Of a stretch of DNA of 64,000 nucleotides, positions 43,109 through 52,945 are shown one piece after another; position 1 is the stretch's first letter, and each line of letters opens with the position of its first letter. Both the position numbers and the translations under genes were made by a program. Origin of the DNA: Effrenium voratum (taxonomy: Eukaryota; Sar; Dinophyceae; Suessiales; Symbiodiniaceae); contig CAUJNA010003298.1 in NCBI GenBank assembly GCA_963377175.1, positions 281,501-345,500 of the forward strand. Reading direction: 5' to 3'. The notes under the pieces were generated by a model. That model saw nothing but the letters and a program-made list of their open reading frames with translations, was not told the DNA's origin and made no database searches.

Positions 43109-43243
43109 GAGCCACTATCAAAACCCGGGCTAAATGAAAGTTCAGGAATAATCCCAACCACAACTGGGCGCCGATGTCAGCGCTGTCGATTATTCATATA
43201 GTTTCGGGTAGACCCTCATAATACCAGGTTTTGAACATGACTC
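43109..43243 (+). repeat. Short inverted-repeat element, family C copy 1
   Basis: GAGCCACTATCAAAACCCGG at the left and CCAGGTTTTGAACATGACTC at the right are inverted. Same layout as 44998-45111, including an internal GGxxAATCCCAxCCA word. Confidence 0.75.
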
Positions 43244-43338
43244 AAACGATCCTGCAGAAAGGACATGCGTCCAAGATTTCGGGTTGAACTTTGACCAAGC
43301 ATCAGCTTTCGCGTGTCCAGATTGGAATGTCCCCCGGA

Positions 43339-43534
43339 AAGCTGGCATTTGAAGGAGGTGATCCAAAGTCTTTGCGGCATTTGATCCCCTTTAGATTCCC
43401 CAAACTCCAGTTTGTCAGAGAAGAGGAATCTTCCAGGAACCTTAGGAAGCAGGCATTCGCTGATCCTCCACTTGAAGCCAAGAGGGACTTCAACAAGGAA
43501 GCGGTTTTTCAGTGTCCTTGGAATAATACCAAGG
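43339..43534 (+). CDS. Possible exon ending at GTATGA
   Basis: An 83-codon + frame containing SLRHLIPFRFPKLQFVREEE and PPLEAKRDFNKEAVFQCPWN, ending NTK before GTATGA (43535). Protein-like and charged, but the third-position bias is weak and the left border is unclear. An equally long minus frame covers the same DNA. Confidence 0.25.
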
Positions 43535-44028
43535 TATGAATACATCATGTGTTTATTGCACAAGTGAGGGCACCTTACAGCCTTCGTTGAGACAAAGTTT
43601 TGATTCTGCAATGTCTGCTTGTTGTATTATTCTCAAGCACTACCACCAAGAAATATTCAGATTTCATTTGATTGCGCTGGGCCATGCGTCATGAGGTGTT
43701 GTTCACTTGGTTCCCAGCCACCCCCTTAGGTAAAGACTTAGGGTTTAGTGGTAGTTTCCACTAAACCACTCAACGAGGGATTTTCTTCCACTAAACCACT
43801 GACAGTTTTCGACCTTTAAGCAGATCTGGGAACAGCCCAGTTCTGTTGGTCTATTTGCGTTAGGATGGCCTCCATGGGGATGCTGGCGCTGCTTGGGCCT
43901 CAGCCGTTTCGGCGGACGTGCCGCAACCATAGGAACTTGGAAGAGGAACGTGCTCCAAATTTGAGTACATCAAATCCGCACAGAAATGATGTCCGGGCCC
44001 ACAAGTAAGCATGAAGCTAATGGATACA

Positions 44029-44076
44029 AATATATATATATATATATTATACATGTATGTTTATATATATATATGT
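44029..44076 (+). repeat. (TA)n microsatellite
   Basis: AT repeats interrupted by TACATGTATGTT. Confidence 0.95.
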
Positions 44077-44576
44077 CGCATTTGGCTTTGAACTGGGGGT
44101 ACCAACATATACGGTGCAATTATGGAACGGGTGAGTATACAAGGGTAATGTTGATGCCACTCCTTCTAGCATGTTTTTGTTTAGTTTGTTTGCTTTGCCG
44201 GTTCTGTTGGTGGGACTGCAAAGAAGAATGGACTTCCGAGCCCTCCGAGGGTTAGATAGGGTCCTCGACATGGACACAAGTGCCTTTTTTCAATGATTGA
44301 GAGGAACCCAACAGGAAGCCACATATTCTCCGGGGTCCTTTCTTTCTGGAAACACCCACTTAGCTTGGTGTTGCTACGATTTTCACTTTCCAATCCTTCT
44401 TATTGGAGCTGCTTTATTCGACACTTGAAGTTATACACTCAAGTGGTCCTACTTGGGCTCGTCGCATGTTGCATGAAATGGTAGGAACGTGATTCCACAC
44501 CGTAGAGAATCGTAAAGAGCACGCCGCCAAAAAGGGCCTACTAGACGTTTCGCGTGTTTGTTAGTGTTCTGCTTTT

Positions 44577-44604
44577 CTGCATTTCTTGCTTGCTTGCTAG
44601 CTTG

Positions 44605-44639
<35 letters not shown>

Positions 44640-44760
44640 TCCTGCCTGCCTGCCTGCTTGCGTGCTGCCTGCCTGCTTGCTTGCTTGCTTGCCTGCCTGC
44701 TTGCTTGCTTGATTGGTTGCTTGCTTGCTTGTTTGCGTGTTTGGTTGTCTTTGTTTCTGG
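44577..44760 (+). repeat. TTGC/CTGC tetranucleotide region
   Basis: CTTGC and CCTGC units, then TTGGTTG. Frames on both strands (Leu/Ala/Cys or Lys/Gln/Ala) are artefacts. Confidence 0.95.
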
Positions 44761-44849
44761 GTTTTGGGTAAAGATGTTGTTGTTGTTGTTTTTACTAGGA
44801 TATTTTGTTTACAAATGCTGGTTTTCCTTTGGGCTGCCAACATCCCCAG

Positions 44850-44966
44850 CATTACCTGGACCAGGTCGGGCTGGAAGCCTTCAAACAACTTACCCAGTTT
44901 GGCGGGGGGCAGTCTTATCCACGCCCCAACACTGTTCGACTTGCTAGCCAGTTTGCCCTTGGCTCT
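44850..44966 (+). CDS. Exon of unrecognised gene (gene D or E)
   Basis: CTGCCAACATCCCCAG acceptor; phase 0 HYLDQVGLEAFKQLTQFGGG then NTVRLASQFALGSL. Third-position bias is good in the first 18 codons and weaker after, so the true end may lie near TTTGGC. The family C element begins 30 bases downstream. Confidence 0.45.
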
Positions 44967-44997
44967 TTGAGTTTCCATCCCGCCGAAGAAACGAAAT

Positions 44998-45111
44998 GAG
45001 CCACAATCAAAACCCGGGTAGATGAATTTGATTCAGGGACAATCCCAGCCATGAATAGTTGCGGCATGGTTCTGGGTGGACCATTTTAATACCGGGTGTT
45101 GATTGTGACTC
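44998..45111 (+). repeat. Short inverted-repeat element, family C copy 2, with AAAT duplication
   Basis: GAGCCACAATCAAAACCCGG ... CCGGGTGTTGATTGTGACTC are 20-bp inverted ends with two mismatches. AAAT occurs directly on both sides (44994-44997 and 45112-45115), a plausible target-site duplication. The AG of the right-flanking AAATGAG is the acceptor of the exon at 45119. Confidence 0.8.
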
Positions 45112-45118
45112 AAATGAG

Positions 45119-45237
45119 GCTGTCTGGCTTCGGGCTGCTGATTATGGAGTCGGCCCGACACATGCACGACCACTGGGACGTGTACCAGAAGGCCGAAAAC
45201 GGGTGTCCTCCCAGGGATGCCTGGGGCGAGGCATGGG
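45119..45237 (+). CDS. Exon FGLLIMESARHMHDHWDVYQ (gene E)
   Basis: Starts at the AG directly after the family C element; one base, then LSGFGLLIMESARHMHDHWD and VYQKAENGCPPRDAWGEAW, ending one base later at GTAGGA (45238). Very strong third-position G/C and natural composition. Two His-Asp pairs and several Trp, but I recognise no family. It joins in phase with 45622-45700. Confidence 0.65.
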
Positions 45238-45304
45238 GTAGGATGCAAGGGTTGGCCTTTTTGTTGCTCGGGGGTGGGAGCTGGTTGTTTCTGGTCTTTG
45301 CATG

Positions 45305-45416
45305 TCTAGGTCCCCCAGTAGTGCCCTGTTACCGTTTTTTTGGGGAAGGTTCCCCTACTAAAGTAGGCCACAGAAAAAGGGTACCCTTATTCTAACCTCT
45401 CCACTGGAGGACCTAG
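45305..45416 (+). repeat. Short inverted-repeat element, family E copy 2
   Basis: TCTAGGTCCCCC ... GAGGACCTAGA, with GGTTCCCCTACTAAAGTAGG and GGTACCCTTATTCTAACC inside, matching 23811-23920. It lies wholly inside the intron between 45237 and 45622. Confidence 0.8.
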
Positions 45417-45567
45417 ATGTTGAGGTTCTCAGAACATGGGCCATGACCTTAAATGGCTTTATGTGTTGTTGGGCTGAGAATGAAGTGAAGCTTGAAGACC
45501 TCGTTCGGATTTGAGTTGGACACATGGACAGCGCGGCAACAGGGTGAAGCTTATGATTTGACCATGT

Positions 45568-45595
45568 GAGCCTCAATCAAAACCCCGGGAAACAA
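45568..45595 (+). repeat. Family C end fragment
   Basis: GAGCCTCAATCAAAACCCCG resembles the 20-bp end of family C. No matching right end is obvious before the exon at 45622, so it is a fragment or a truncated copy. Confidence 0.5.
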
Positions 45596-45621
45596 AAGTC
45601 CGTATGGGACATCCGTCGAAG

Positions 45622-45700
45622 CGAGTTTTCTCGCGGACCAAGTTCGGACGACGCTCATGGCACGAGCCATTGACATCTGGCGAAATTGCAATTCCCAGAA
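45622..45700 (+). CDS. Gene E exon ending at canonical GTAAGT
   Basis: CATCCGTCGAAG acceptor; two bases complete the codon of 45119-45237, then SFLADQVRTTLMARAIDIWR and NCNSQ plus two bases, ending at GTAAGT. Reads as one amphipathic helix. Strong bias and borders; no family recognised. The 111-codon frame starting 45604 uses another phase and is rejected. Confidence 0.6.
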
Positions 45701-45966
45701 GTAAGTGTCATTCCCACATTCCCAAAATGGAAATGATCATCATTCCCATCATCCCCTCCGGTAAATGTCATGTGTGTGAGCTCTTTTTGCCCCCGGATCG
45801 GCGAGCTCCTCATGATTTGCCCAAAGAATATGCTCGAGGTCGGCGAACGAGCACCCCTTTCGTTGGAGGCACGATGTTCTCCATGTCAGAATCAAGCCAT
45901 GCCGCACGTTCCAATCTCCGAATAGCCCAGTGTAACTAGGTCCCTTCTGCATCCTACAATCCACAG

Positions 45967-46087
45967 CCGAGCTGCCGGACGTTCACCTGAGTGGCTTTCA
46001 TTCGTGTGCCGGTTTTGTTGGGGGCATCCCCAGTGGCTGGCTCTTACAAACCAGTGATTCAAATCGCGGAACACCCGTCCAATCCAC
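45967..46087 (+). CDS. Gene E, possible exon ending at GTGAGT
   Basis: CATCCTACAATCCACAG acceptor and GTGAGT donor (46088) enclose a frame reading ELPDVHLSGFHSCAGFVGGI then PSGWLLQTSDSNRGTPVQST. Good borders; moderate bias. Its phase does not match 45622-45700 directly, so a small exon may be missing. The phase-matching frame instead stops at a TGA. Confidence 0.4.
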
Positions 46088-46270
46088 GTGAGTATTGCCA
46101 GTCTGTGTGGTTTTTATGTTTGATCGTTGTAGTTGTTCCATAGGGCCTTTTTTGTTTGTTGTTTACTTCCTTTCCTTCTTAGTTTGAGCAAACCGTCGTG
46201 GTTTGGTTCCTTTGTTGTGCTCTGCTCTAGTGCTCATTTGCGGGTCAAGCATCAGCATTGAAAGCTTCAG

Positions 46271-46354
46271 GGCGCGGACCAGCTGACCAAGGACCTGCTG
46301 GCGCTTTTCAGCAAGGTGCCGGACAGCTTCAAGAAGCAGTACCAGGACCCATAA
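46271..46354 (+). CDS. C-terminal exon GADQLTKDLLALFSKVPDSF
   Basis: GAAAGCTTCAG acceptor, phase 0: GADQLTKDLLALFSKVPDSF then KKQYQDP and TAA (46352-46354). Nearly all third bases are G/C. Lys/Asp-rich helical tail. Probably the end of gene E; an earlier donor (AAG before GTGCCG) is possible. Confidence 0.6.
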   Translation, partial: GADQLTKDLLALFSKVPDSFKKQYQDP

Positions 46355-47807
46355 TTCTGTGCGAATTAGAAGGGGGGGTCTTTGTTGGGACCCCCCATAA
46401 TTAGCGGGCGGTGTTCCTCTTGGTTTTCCTTTGACACCAACCAACGAGGGGGTCCCTCAAAAAAGGACAGACCCAGATGGATTTCTTCGTGTTTTTTAGA
46501 CAAATGCCCACTTTGCTTAGCAATATGGCTATGAATTTTAATGGGGGACCCCGCTAAAAGTGGCTGGCGGACATAAATCCTCGCCAAAATGATGTTGACC
46601 AAAGGGTCACTAATAAAATTGCATACCCATCTAGGGCTCGTTGCGAGAAAGCACAAATCAGGTCTAGGAAAGCCTGTGGGTTTCTTGGCGAGCTCTGGTG
46701 GTCGTATTGCCAAGTTCGTTTCAAGAATCAACACGGGAGCCGGTTTTCCTTTTGGCTTCCCTTTAAACCACCAAAAAGGGGTATTTGCAAAGAAAGACGC
46801 TCATATCTCAAGGTTTCTCTTTGTGTTAGGCCTGAGAAGACACGTTCGGGGGTCAGCCGGCCCGCATGGTCTGTTGGAGTCCGTTACAATGAGAGGTTCC
46901 TTACATGTCCCCCGATGAATTGTGTTGTGATTGAAGTTGGGCCCTGTTTTCAGATAAGGGGACCCTGGAAGTTGCCTTGGCATTTCGACCACATGAGGGT
47001 GTTGTGTTTCCTGATTGATTCCAACCGAAATCCGACGAAAGAACCGAGAAAATAGTTCCCGATTTGGGCTTCCCCACAGTTCCCTTGGGATCTCTTTTGG
47101 AATATGGTTCACCAAACCAAATAGACCAGAATTATAACGTAACTCGTTGAGGGGCAAACATTGAGATAGTTAAAGGGTATGATCTTCGTGGTTTTGACCG
47201 AGGTTTTTGCCCATCCCAAAGTGAATGAGTAAGCCCTAAAGATCTCCAAAGGGCACGTTTGGTCATGCTCATTGAACCTTCAGGAGGGCTAGGAGAAGCA
47301 TCCTAGGCTCCAGGCATAGGCCATCTTTTGGTCCATGACAGCTGCATAATTTATGGATCCTTTACTTGGGGATCCCTTGTTTCTGGTTTTGAACATACTT
47401 TAGTTTTTGCAGAAATGACAGTGTAGTTCAACGGCCAGGGATCAGGAACCCTCAAGGCGAGTCCGCGACACCACTCCGGCGGAAGGGTGAGCTGTTTCTC
47501 GTGGTGTCTGACAGTGTGCGTCGGCATGAAGAGGCATGGCAGTGATTGAGAGGTTTGGTCGTTTGGACTGATCATCACTTGAATCTTGATCAGTAATTTC
47601 CATTCGGGCCAAGTGCAGGACCTGTTTGTGTGTCATTTTGTGTCGCGCTTGGGCGCGTCCTTTGGACCGCATTTCTTGTGTCGGCCGCCATGCTTTGCCC
47701 TTTTTGCGAAAGATTCGGATCACTGGGTCCAGAATTGGAAGATGCCACTTCTAGATGCTCCCACTTCTGATTTTCGGCTGGCGTGCTTCCCTTCAATCGG
47801 TGGCAAG
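46355..47807. other. Gap, no exon supported
   Basis: Carries two diverged family D hairpins (about 46400-46460 and 46735-46795). Frames at 47351-47723 minus and 47586-47948 plus cross each other and show no steady bias before 47808. Confidence 0.4.
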
Positions 47808-47884
47808 GAAGCCAGCGCGGACATGGTCAAGTCCACGCAGGACCTCTTCTATTCGCTGTTAGGCGGGGAGTTTTACCGAGCACC
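47808..47884 (+). CDS. Exon EASADMVKSTQDLFYSLLGG
   Basis: TCGGTGGCAAG acceptor; phase 0 EASADMVKSTQDLFYSLLGG then EFYRAP. Strong G/C third positions to GAG. Right border unclear. Helical, hydrophilic-to-hydrophobic; no family recognised. Confidence 0.5.
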
Positions 47885-48324
47885 TTGGGGGGGGGGTGAA
47901 TCGCTCCTGTCTATCACATGCCAAAAGATGGGGTGGGGGCCCCACTAATGGGTTGGTTTTTCAGTGAGCACCTGGGGACTGTTCGAAGATTAGGTTGGTT
48001 TCTTCCCTCTGGACAGGGTAGTTATGGGGCGTAAGTACTCAAAGCGCCGAACATGTCCCCTTTTCCAGCGGGCTGAGCTTGATGAGCTTCCTTGCGCATC
48101 CTCCAGACGCGAGAAGCAAACAATTCAGTCGCCTTTTGCAGGGGGTTCAGATCGGTCACACCCAGGATGGTCTTAGCAAATTGTAACAAGCTTACCTGGA
48201 GATGAGCGGGGTGACCCATGGAGGTTCATGGAAGGCCCTCTTTGTTTTATTCCCCTTATTTTCGGTCGAATGAATGCAATTTGCCCAACCGATTTCAAAG
48301 CCGATTTGCCCTGATTGCGTCCAG

Positions 48325-48432
48325 GGGACATCGTGAACAACGTTAGCTCTCTGATCTTCGGCGTCGCGTCCTCAGGGAGGATGACTCTGAGACAGCGTTG
48401 CCAGCTTCAGAAGCTTCCCGACGTATTTGCTG
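48325..48432 (+). CDS. Exon GDIVNNVSSLIFGVASSGR
   Basis: ATTGCGTCCAG acceptor; two bases, then DIVNNVSSLIFGVASSGRMT and LRQRCQLQKLPDVFA. Protein-like; bias best in the first half. Right border uncertain (about GCTGTTGG). Confidence 0.45.
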
Positions 48433-48505
48433 TTGGTGGTCCTATTCATATACAAGTACCCTCCTGTCCACATGGAACACACCAGAGGGTCCCTTATAAA
48501 GGAGA

Positions 48506-48632
48506 ATGTTGACCCCATATGAATCAACCCCAGTTTGTTCATAGGGTGGTGTCCTTGGGTTTAGTGGGGAATCATCACCTCTGGAGGGGAACACCCCTAA
48601 TAAACTGGGAGTCATTAATCTGGGGTCAGCAT
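48506..48632 (+). repeat. Short inverted-repeat element, family B copy 1
   Basis: ATGTTGACCCCATATGAATC and GATTAATGAC-type right arm ending TCTGGGGTCAGCAT. AAACTGGG inside pairs with CCCAGTTT. A shorter copy is at 54794-54857. Confidence 0.75.
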
Positions 48633-49353
48633 TAGTCTTCCAGGACCCATCAGGTTCCATGTTAGAGGACCGGGTCTCACGGTCTCGCCTCTTGGGGCCA
48701 AATTTGTCATGAGGCGCCGCTTTTGGGGGGGAAAGAAGGCTACGGAACCCTGAGCTTGGATTGAAGAAAAGCTTGGGAGTGAACATTGAAGCGATCCACT
48801 TAGACCACCCGATCCCATCATCTTTTCTTCAAATAAGTACGTTCTAAAGCTCGGTCCCCCTTGTTGTTTCACTTCAAAACCACAGCAGCTCTTTGCTTGT
48901 TTGGCAGTTTCCTGAAAGCACGCTAAAAGCACGGCTAGCGGGCGAGTCAATACTATAAGATATCCATTGACATGGAAGGACACTTCCAGTGGATCCAATA
49001 ATCTCCCGGGTCCAAAAAGACCGGCGCGGAGTCGACCTCTGTTGGCTTTGCAACAGGGGGCGATCAACTGTGATACATGTGATAACTGCTGCGGGTGGCA
49101 TATAGGCAAACAATGTGGCGTGATCATTGCAGGCCTATGCTGCAGAATAAATCAGTCACTGGTGTCTATTAGTACAGAGCGAACGTTACCCTGACGCTCA
49201 CAACCCCTGGCTTTGACTCAAAATAGGGGAGCGCGCTATTGTATGGTGTTCCAGCGAATCCAAGAAGAAACCACCCGCTTGGGGGGTCCAACTCACTGCC
49301 TTTGCGTGAAAGGTTCTGCTGACCATGCTCTATACGCTCTTTTGGCTCTGCAG
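48633..49353. other. No exon supported
   Basis: Open frames on the minus strand (48442-49127) overlap in two phases and have no codon bias. The 48874-49113 minus frame contains several Cys/Thr but no borders. Confidence 0.35.
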
Positions 49354-49396
49354 CCCAGTTCCCATGGACCGACCGATCGGCCCGGTGCCGTTTGAT
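49354..49396 (+). CDS. Micro-exon with GC donor
   Basis: CTTTTGGCTCTGCAG acceptor; one base then PVPMDRPIGPVPFD, ending at GCAAGA (49397). Strong third-position G/C within the 43 nt. The frame stays open for another 110 codons downstream with weaker bias, so a longer exon is possible. Confidence 0.4.
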
Positions 49397-50559
49397 GCAA
49401 GACAACTCTCACTCACCCTTTATTGGGAAGGCAGGGAGGTGTGTGGGTTTGGCTTGGATACAGCGCTGTGGAGTCTCTTTATGCAAGAGGACGCGGCCGA
49501 ATCCCTATGGGCCCCGTTCGGCTTGGCCACAGGCGTTGCCTGTCCAGCCACGAACTATCTCGCATACTGCCCGAACACAAGTGTTCCTAGGTCGCAATGT
49601 GTGTTTGTTATGGTCGAAACACCCTCAAAAGCATCCCACGTGAATGATGGCCACAAGAGGGTACCAATTAGGAAAGTTATACCCATCTTAGGTTCAGTCA
49701 ATATGCCTTGCGTGCTTGCACTGAGGGCGTGAATAGTACGAGTTCGCCCAGGATCTTGTTCCCTACTTAGTAAATGCCTAATTTTTAGGTTTGCATGGGA
49801 TTCTGCTCGCATTTCAATTTTCCCGCGTGCCAAGCCACTGAACCGACGAGGTTTCGCAATGAAGATGCAACAGCCGGCGACAGAAATCACATCTCCAACC
49901 CCTCAACCCAGTCACATCCCCGTCTTAGGAGTCCGACAGCTTGGATTGGCCACTGAGGTTTCGCCCATGAGCCAAGGAATCGAATGGAAAGATGCCCAGC
50001 CACATGGAACCCGACTCCCGGCAAGACCAGTTTTCTCCAAAAGGGAGCCTCAGGTGGGTCCCATGGCAACGTGGGAGTACCATGTTTCCTCGGCCAGGTG
50101 ACTGGAGGGTGTTGTAACCTTCTTAGTCCAGCAATCCAAAGTGGACAGATCGGCCAAAATGAGATGAACCTTATTTTGCTTGTCCAGAGCAAATCGACCT
50201 TTCACCACTTGTGGTTCCAGTTTGGGTCTATATGTGGTCAAGGTCCAAAAGTACTTTTTTTTATTGCAAATTCTGTGAGTGTCCTCAGTCCTCATTCCAA
50301 CTAAGTCGGACACATGTTGCGCGCACAACACCTCTTCTGTTCTATCGGATGTCGTCAAAATGATTGCCCTTCTTTGGACCCTGGCGCTGCCTCGGGTCAA
50401 CACACAAACTCTCAAACAGGGCTTCCATTGTTTGAGCTGTTGTCGTATGTCCCCGTCGGTTTGAAAGGACATGGTTTGTCAAGTGCTTCATCTTTTGTTC
50501 GCAACTCAAACAGAGGGGATGGATCAGTCTGTCCAATCTCAGTTGGCTTACATTTGCAG

Positions 50560-50662
50560 GACTCCTCGGTCGATGTGATGTTCAGGAAGTACATCCTGCC
50601 GGGCCACCCAGAAAATGACAAGAACTGCTACGTACTTGTACCCCAGCTGTCGAACCAATTCC
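50560..50662 (+). CDS. Exon DSSVDVMFRKYILPGHPEND
   Basis: GGCTTACATTTGCAG acceptor; phase 0 DSSVDVMFRKYILPGHPEND then KNCYVLVPQLSNQF, with clear G/C third positions. The end is placed at GTCCTT. Beta-rich looking; no family recognised. The 230-codon frame that contains it (50314-51006) runs through T/G-rich DNA and is not one gene. Confidence 0.55.
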
Positions 50663-50808
50663 GTCCTTGCTCGTTTATTTGTGTTTTTGTGTGTTTGCTT
50701 GCTTGCTTGCCAATTGCTTGCTTGTTGCCTCTTTTTTTGGGCGGGCTGCCTGTTATCATCAGTGGTGTCCGGCTGTATGTTTGTTTGAATTTGTTTGTTG
50801 GGGGGGAA

Positions 50809-50831
50809 GTTTTTTTTTTTTTTTTTTTTTC
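50809..50831 (+). repeat. Poly-T run
   Basis: Twenty or more T; probably part of the polypyrimidine tract of the next exon. Confidence 0.95.
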
Positions 50832-50859
50832 CGGCCCACAAGCACCATCCGGCCTTCAG

Positions 50860-50992
50860 GGTTTGCAACTGGTGTCACACGAGGGTGTGTCCGTTTTCAC
50901 CTTGGTGGCTGTGACGCCAACGGGGAAACCACCCATTTTTTCGGGGTCTATGTGGGTCTATGCAACAAACCTCGGGCGCTTAGCAGACCTAG
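50860..50992 (+). CDS. Exon GLQLVSHEGVSVFTLVAVTP
   Basis: Poly-T, then CATCCGGCCTTCAG. Phase 0 GLQLVSHEGVSVFTLVAVTP then TGKPPIFSGSMWVYATNLG. Alternating hydrophobics suggest beta strands. A GTGGAT donor at 50993 is tentative. A second frame (FATGVTRGCVRFHLGGCDAN) is open with less bias. Confidence 0.45.
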
Positions 50993-51114
50993 GTGGATCT
51001 GGCTGATTGGGTCCAACCACTTGGGGCCTGGCAAAGGGGGATCCATTCCTTGTTTCGGTTTTGCTTTGAGTGTGCCTCTTGTAAGGTTGGAACCCCCAGC
51101 ATGGGTGGGTTTCT

Positions 51115-51175
51115 TTCCCTTTTGTGTTTTTGTGAAACCACCACAAAAGGGGCACCCTCAAAAAAGACACCCTTT
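51115..51175 (+). repeat. Family D hairpin copy
   Basis: TTCCCTTTTGTGTTTTTGTG then AACCACCACAAAAGGGGCAC: arms TTTTGTGGT-like and ACCACAAAA fold back. Same plan as 51538-51631 and 58925-59025. Confidence 0.65.
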
Positions 51176-51383
51176 TTGGAATTCAGTGGTTTGTAAAACA
51201 GTGATCCACTTAAGAGCTTGCAGATGGATGTTGAAGAAAAACCAATGGTGGCAGGCTTTAACTTTTAGACCCCCCTAAACCTTCAACCTGGACTCATGAT
51301 ATTGACTGTTTCTGGGCTATCAAGTCAGAAATCGGGGTAGTATCCCGTTAACCCAAAAATGGGACTAGTAAACCCTCTCTGAG

Positions 51384-51474
51384 GTTCAAAACCTTGGCCT
51401 GCTTCGGCTACGGCATCTCCGCTGGGCTTCTCCTCTACTTCTTGTCCGTGGATTTAGCGCCCTTCGGCTTTTGA
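51384..51474 (+). CDS. C-terminal exon with a transmembrane segment
   Basis: CCCTCTCTGAG acceptor; one base then FKTLACFGYGISAGLLLYFL and SVDLAPFGF, TGA at 51472-51474. Third positions almost all C or G. The run ACFGYGISAGLLLYFL is long and hydrophobic enough to span a membrane, with the C-terminus following closely. Family unknown. The minus frames over this patch are Arg/Ser-rich shadows. Confidence 0.6.
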
Positions 51475-52525
51475 AAAACACTTGCAGGTAATCCACCAAG
51501 CAACAAGATCTTAGAGCGAATCCTGAACAACTGGGTATGTCCTTTTTGGAAGACCCCCACCCAAAGAAAGTGGTTTTCGTTTTGAGGGTTCCGTTAAAAC
51601 CACCAAAAAGGGTACCCTCAAACAAAGACACAACCAACTAGAAAATTGTGATGCAGTGTTGTCCCCCCTAAGTATGCAGAGTCTAAATAATGGGTCCGCA
51701 TTGCGCAGGTTCCTCAAAGGATAAATTTGGCCCAAAAGATCACTCAAACACAAGCTGATTTTGAGGATCCCCTCAGCTGGTCATCGGGGTATCCTTCATG
51801 AACCCAGAACCAGGCGGACCCCCTAGAGCGGAACCACACCCAGTGCTAGGGTTCTCTTCTAGGGTTATGAGGGGGCGTGTTTCAAACCGCAAGCAGAACC
51901 AGTCTTTGTTCCTGTATTTGCCAGAAACATCAGTCTGAGGCTGGGCTCCCACCGAGAACAGGCAACCTCAATAACGAAGAGGACACCCATTCTTCACATG
52001 GTTTTTGGGAAGACCCTTTTGGCAGTTTTGCAGTTGTTCGTGTTGCCCGGATTTGAGCATATGTTTGAACATGGTTTTAGGTTGGGTGTGACACCTTCAA
52101 CTGGAAGGCTTTTGTACGGGCTGGGGAGAAAATCAGGCCAACCTCTTCAGATTGAGTGATGTCCCACAAATGCTTCTCGGGTCTGCCCATTGGGCTTCGA
52201 GCTCACCGATTCGGTGGGCACCCGGAAGGTCATCCAAATGCCCATTGGGCTTCGCGTTGACCGCGCTTGCTTAGGGTTCCGTGTGTTTCCCGTGGCTCTG
52301 AACATCACCTTTTGGTCACCGAAGAAAGATAGGGGAGGTCCAGGGACTTGTTGCTAACATGTTGCTTCCATGAACATGACTTACGTTGGTTCGGAAGCAC
52401 CCCACAACCCCATCGGAAAATTATTCATGTACAGTTGGACCTGCTTCAAAATAGGGGGACTTGCCCAAAATGGTGGGGTTCCTTTTCTGTTTTTCTCGAA
52501 GCCAACCTGAAAAGGGTGCCCAAAG
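51475..52525. other. Gap with family D copies
   Basis: No exon with borders. Contains family D at 51538-51631 and a related piece near 52480-52525. Confidence 0.4.
51538..51631 (+). repeat. Family D hairpin copy with GTGTC-type ends
   Basis: Starts TGTCCTTTTTGGAAGACCC and ends CCCTCAAACAAAGACAC; inside, GTGGTTTTCGTTTTGAGGG and TTAAAACCACCAAAAAGGG. The TGTC/GACA ends are inverted. Confidence 0.7.
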
Positions 52526-52614
52526 AAAGGCGGCAGGCACGCCAGTACGCCCTGGCAGTCGATGCCACCGGTTTGGAAATGGCAGCTGTGGCTGCCGAAA
52601 GGCAACAAAAATAG
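52526..52614 (+). CDS. Exon ending inside the end of a hairpin element
   Basis: TGCCCAAAG acceptor; two bases then RRQARQYALAVDATGLEMAA and VAAERQQK, then TAG at 52612-52614. Strong third-position bias and an alanine-rich helical look. The TAG overlaps the first two bases of the family H element (AGGTGTCC), whose GTGTCC could instead act as the donor. So this is either a terminal exon whose stop overlaps the element end or an internal exon spliced at its edge. Confidence 0.5.
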
Positions 52615-52719
52615 GTGTCCTTGTTTAATTTTTTTGCTAGAAAAATAGATGGCCCTGGCTTACCTCTTCGTCTAATCATCTACCAGGGCCATCTATTTCC
52701 CTTAAAGTAAAGGACACCT
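52613..52719 (+). repeat. Short inverted-repeat element, family H copy 2
   Basis: Ends AGGTGTCCTT ... AAGGACACCT are near-perfect inverted repeats; inner arms AAATAGATGGCCCTGG and CCAGGGCCATCTATTT are perfect. GGCAACAA occurs just outside on both sides (52601 and 52723) as a possible but misaligned duplication. Confidence 0.85.
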
Positions 52720-52894
52720 ATGGCAACAATGATGTCAACATGGAGCACAGATTCACTTGCCTAGGCGTCCTTTTGAGGTTACCCTCCCCAAAACAACATG
52801 GAACCTGCACAGGCGGTTCTGCAAGATCGTGGTCATTTTAAGGGCCCTTTTGTCGGTGTTGGATTAGATGGGTTCCACTGGTTTAGATTGGTTG

Positions 52895-52945
52895 TTGCGT
52901 CCAGGGCCATCTATTTGTCCAAAAGGTCACCAATGCCGACTTGGT
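52895..52945 (+). repeat. Family H-related fragment
   Basis: CCAGGGCCATCTATTTGTCC and AAAAGGTCACCAATGCC, matching 33030-33090; about 200 bp after the full hairpin. Confidence 0.6.

Noticed and set aside
47421..47480. GTAGTTCAACGG followed by AGTCCGCGAC
   Set aside because: Looks faintly tRNA-like, but the T-arm consensus and pairing stems are absent.
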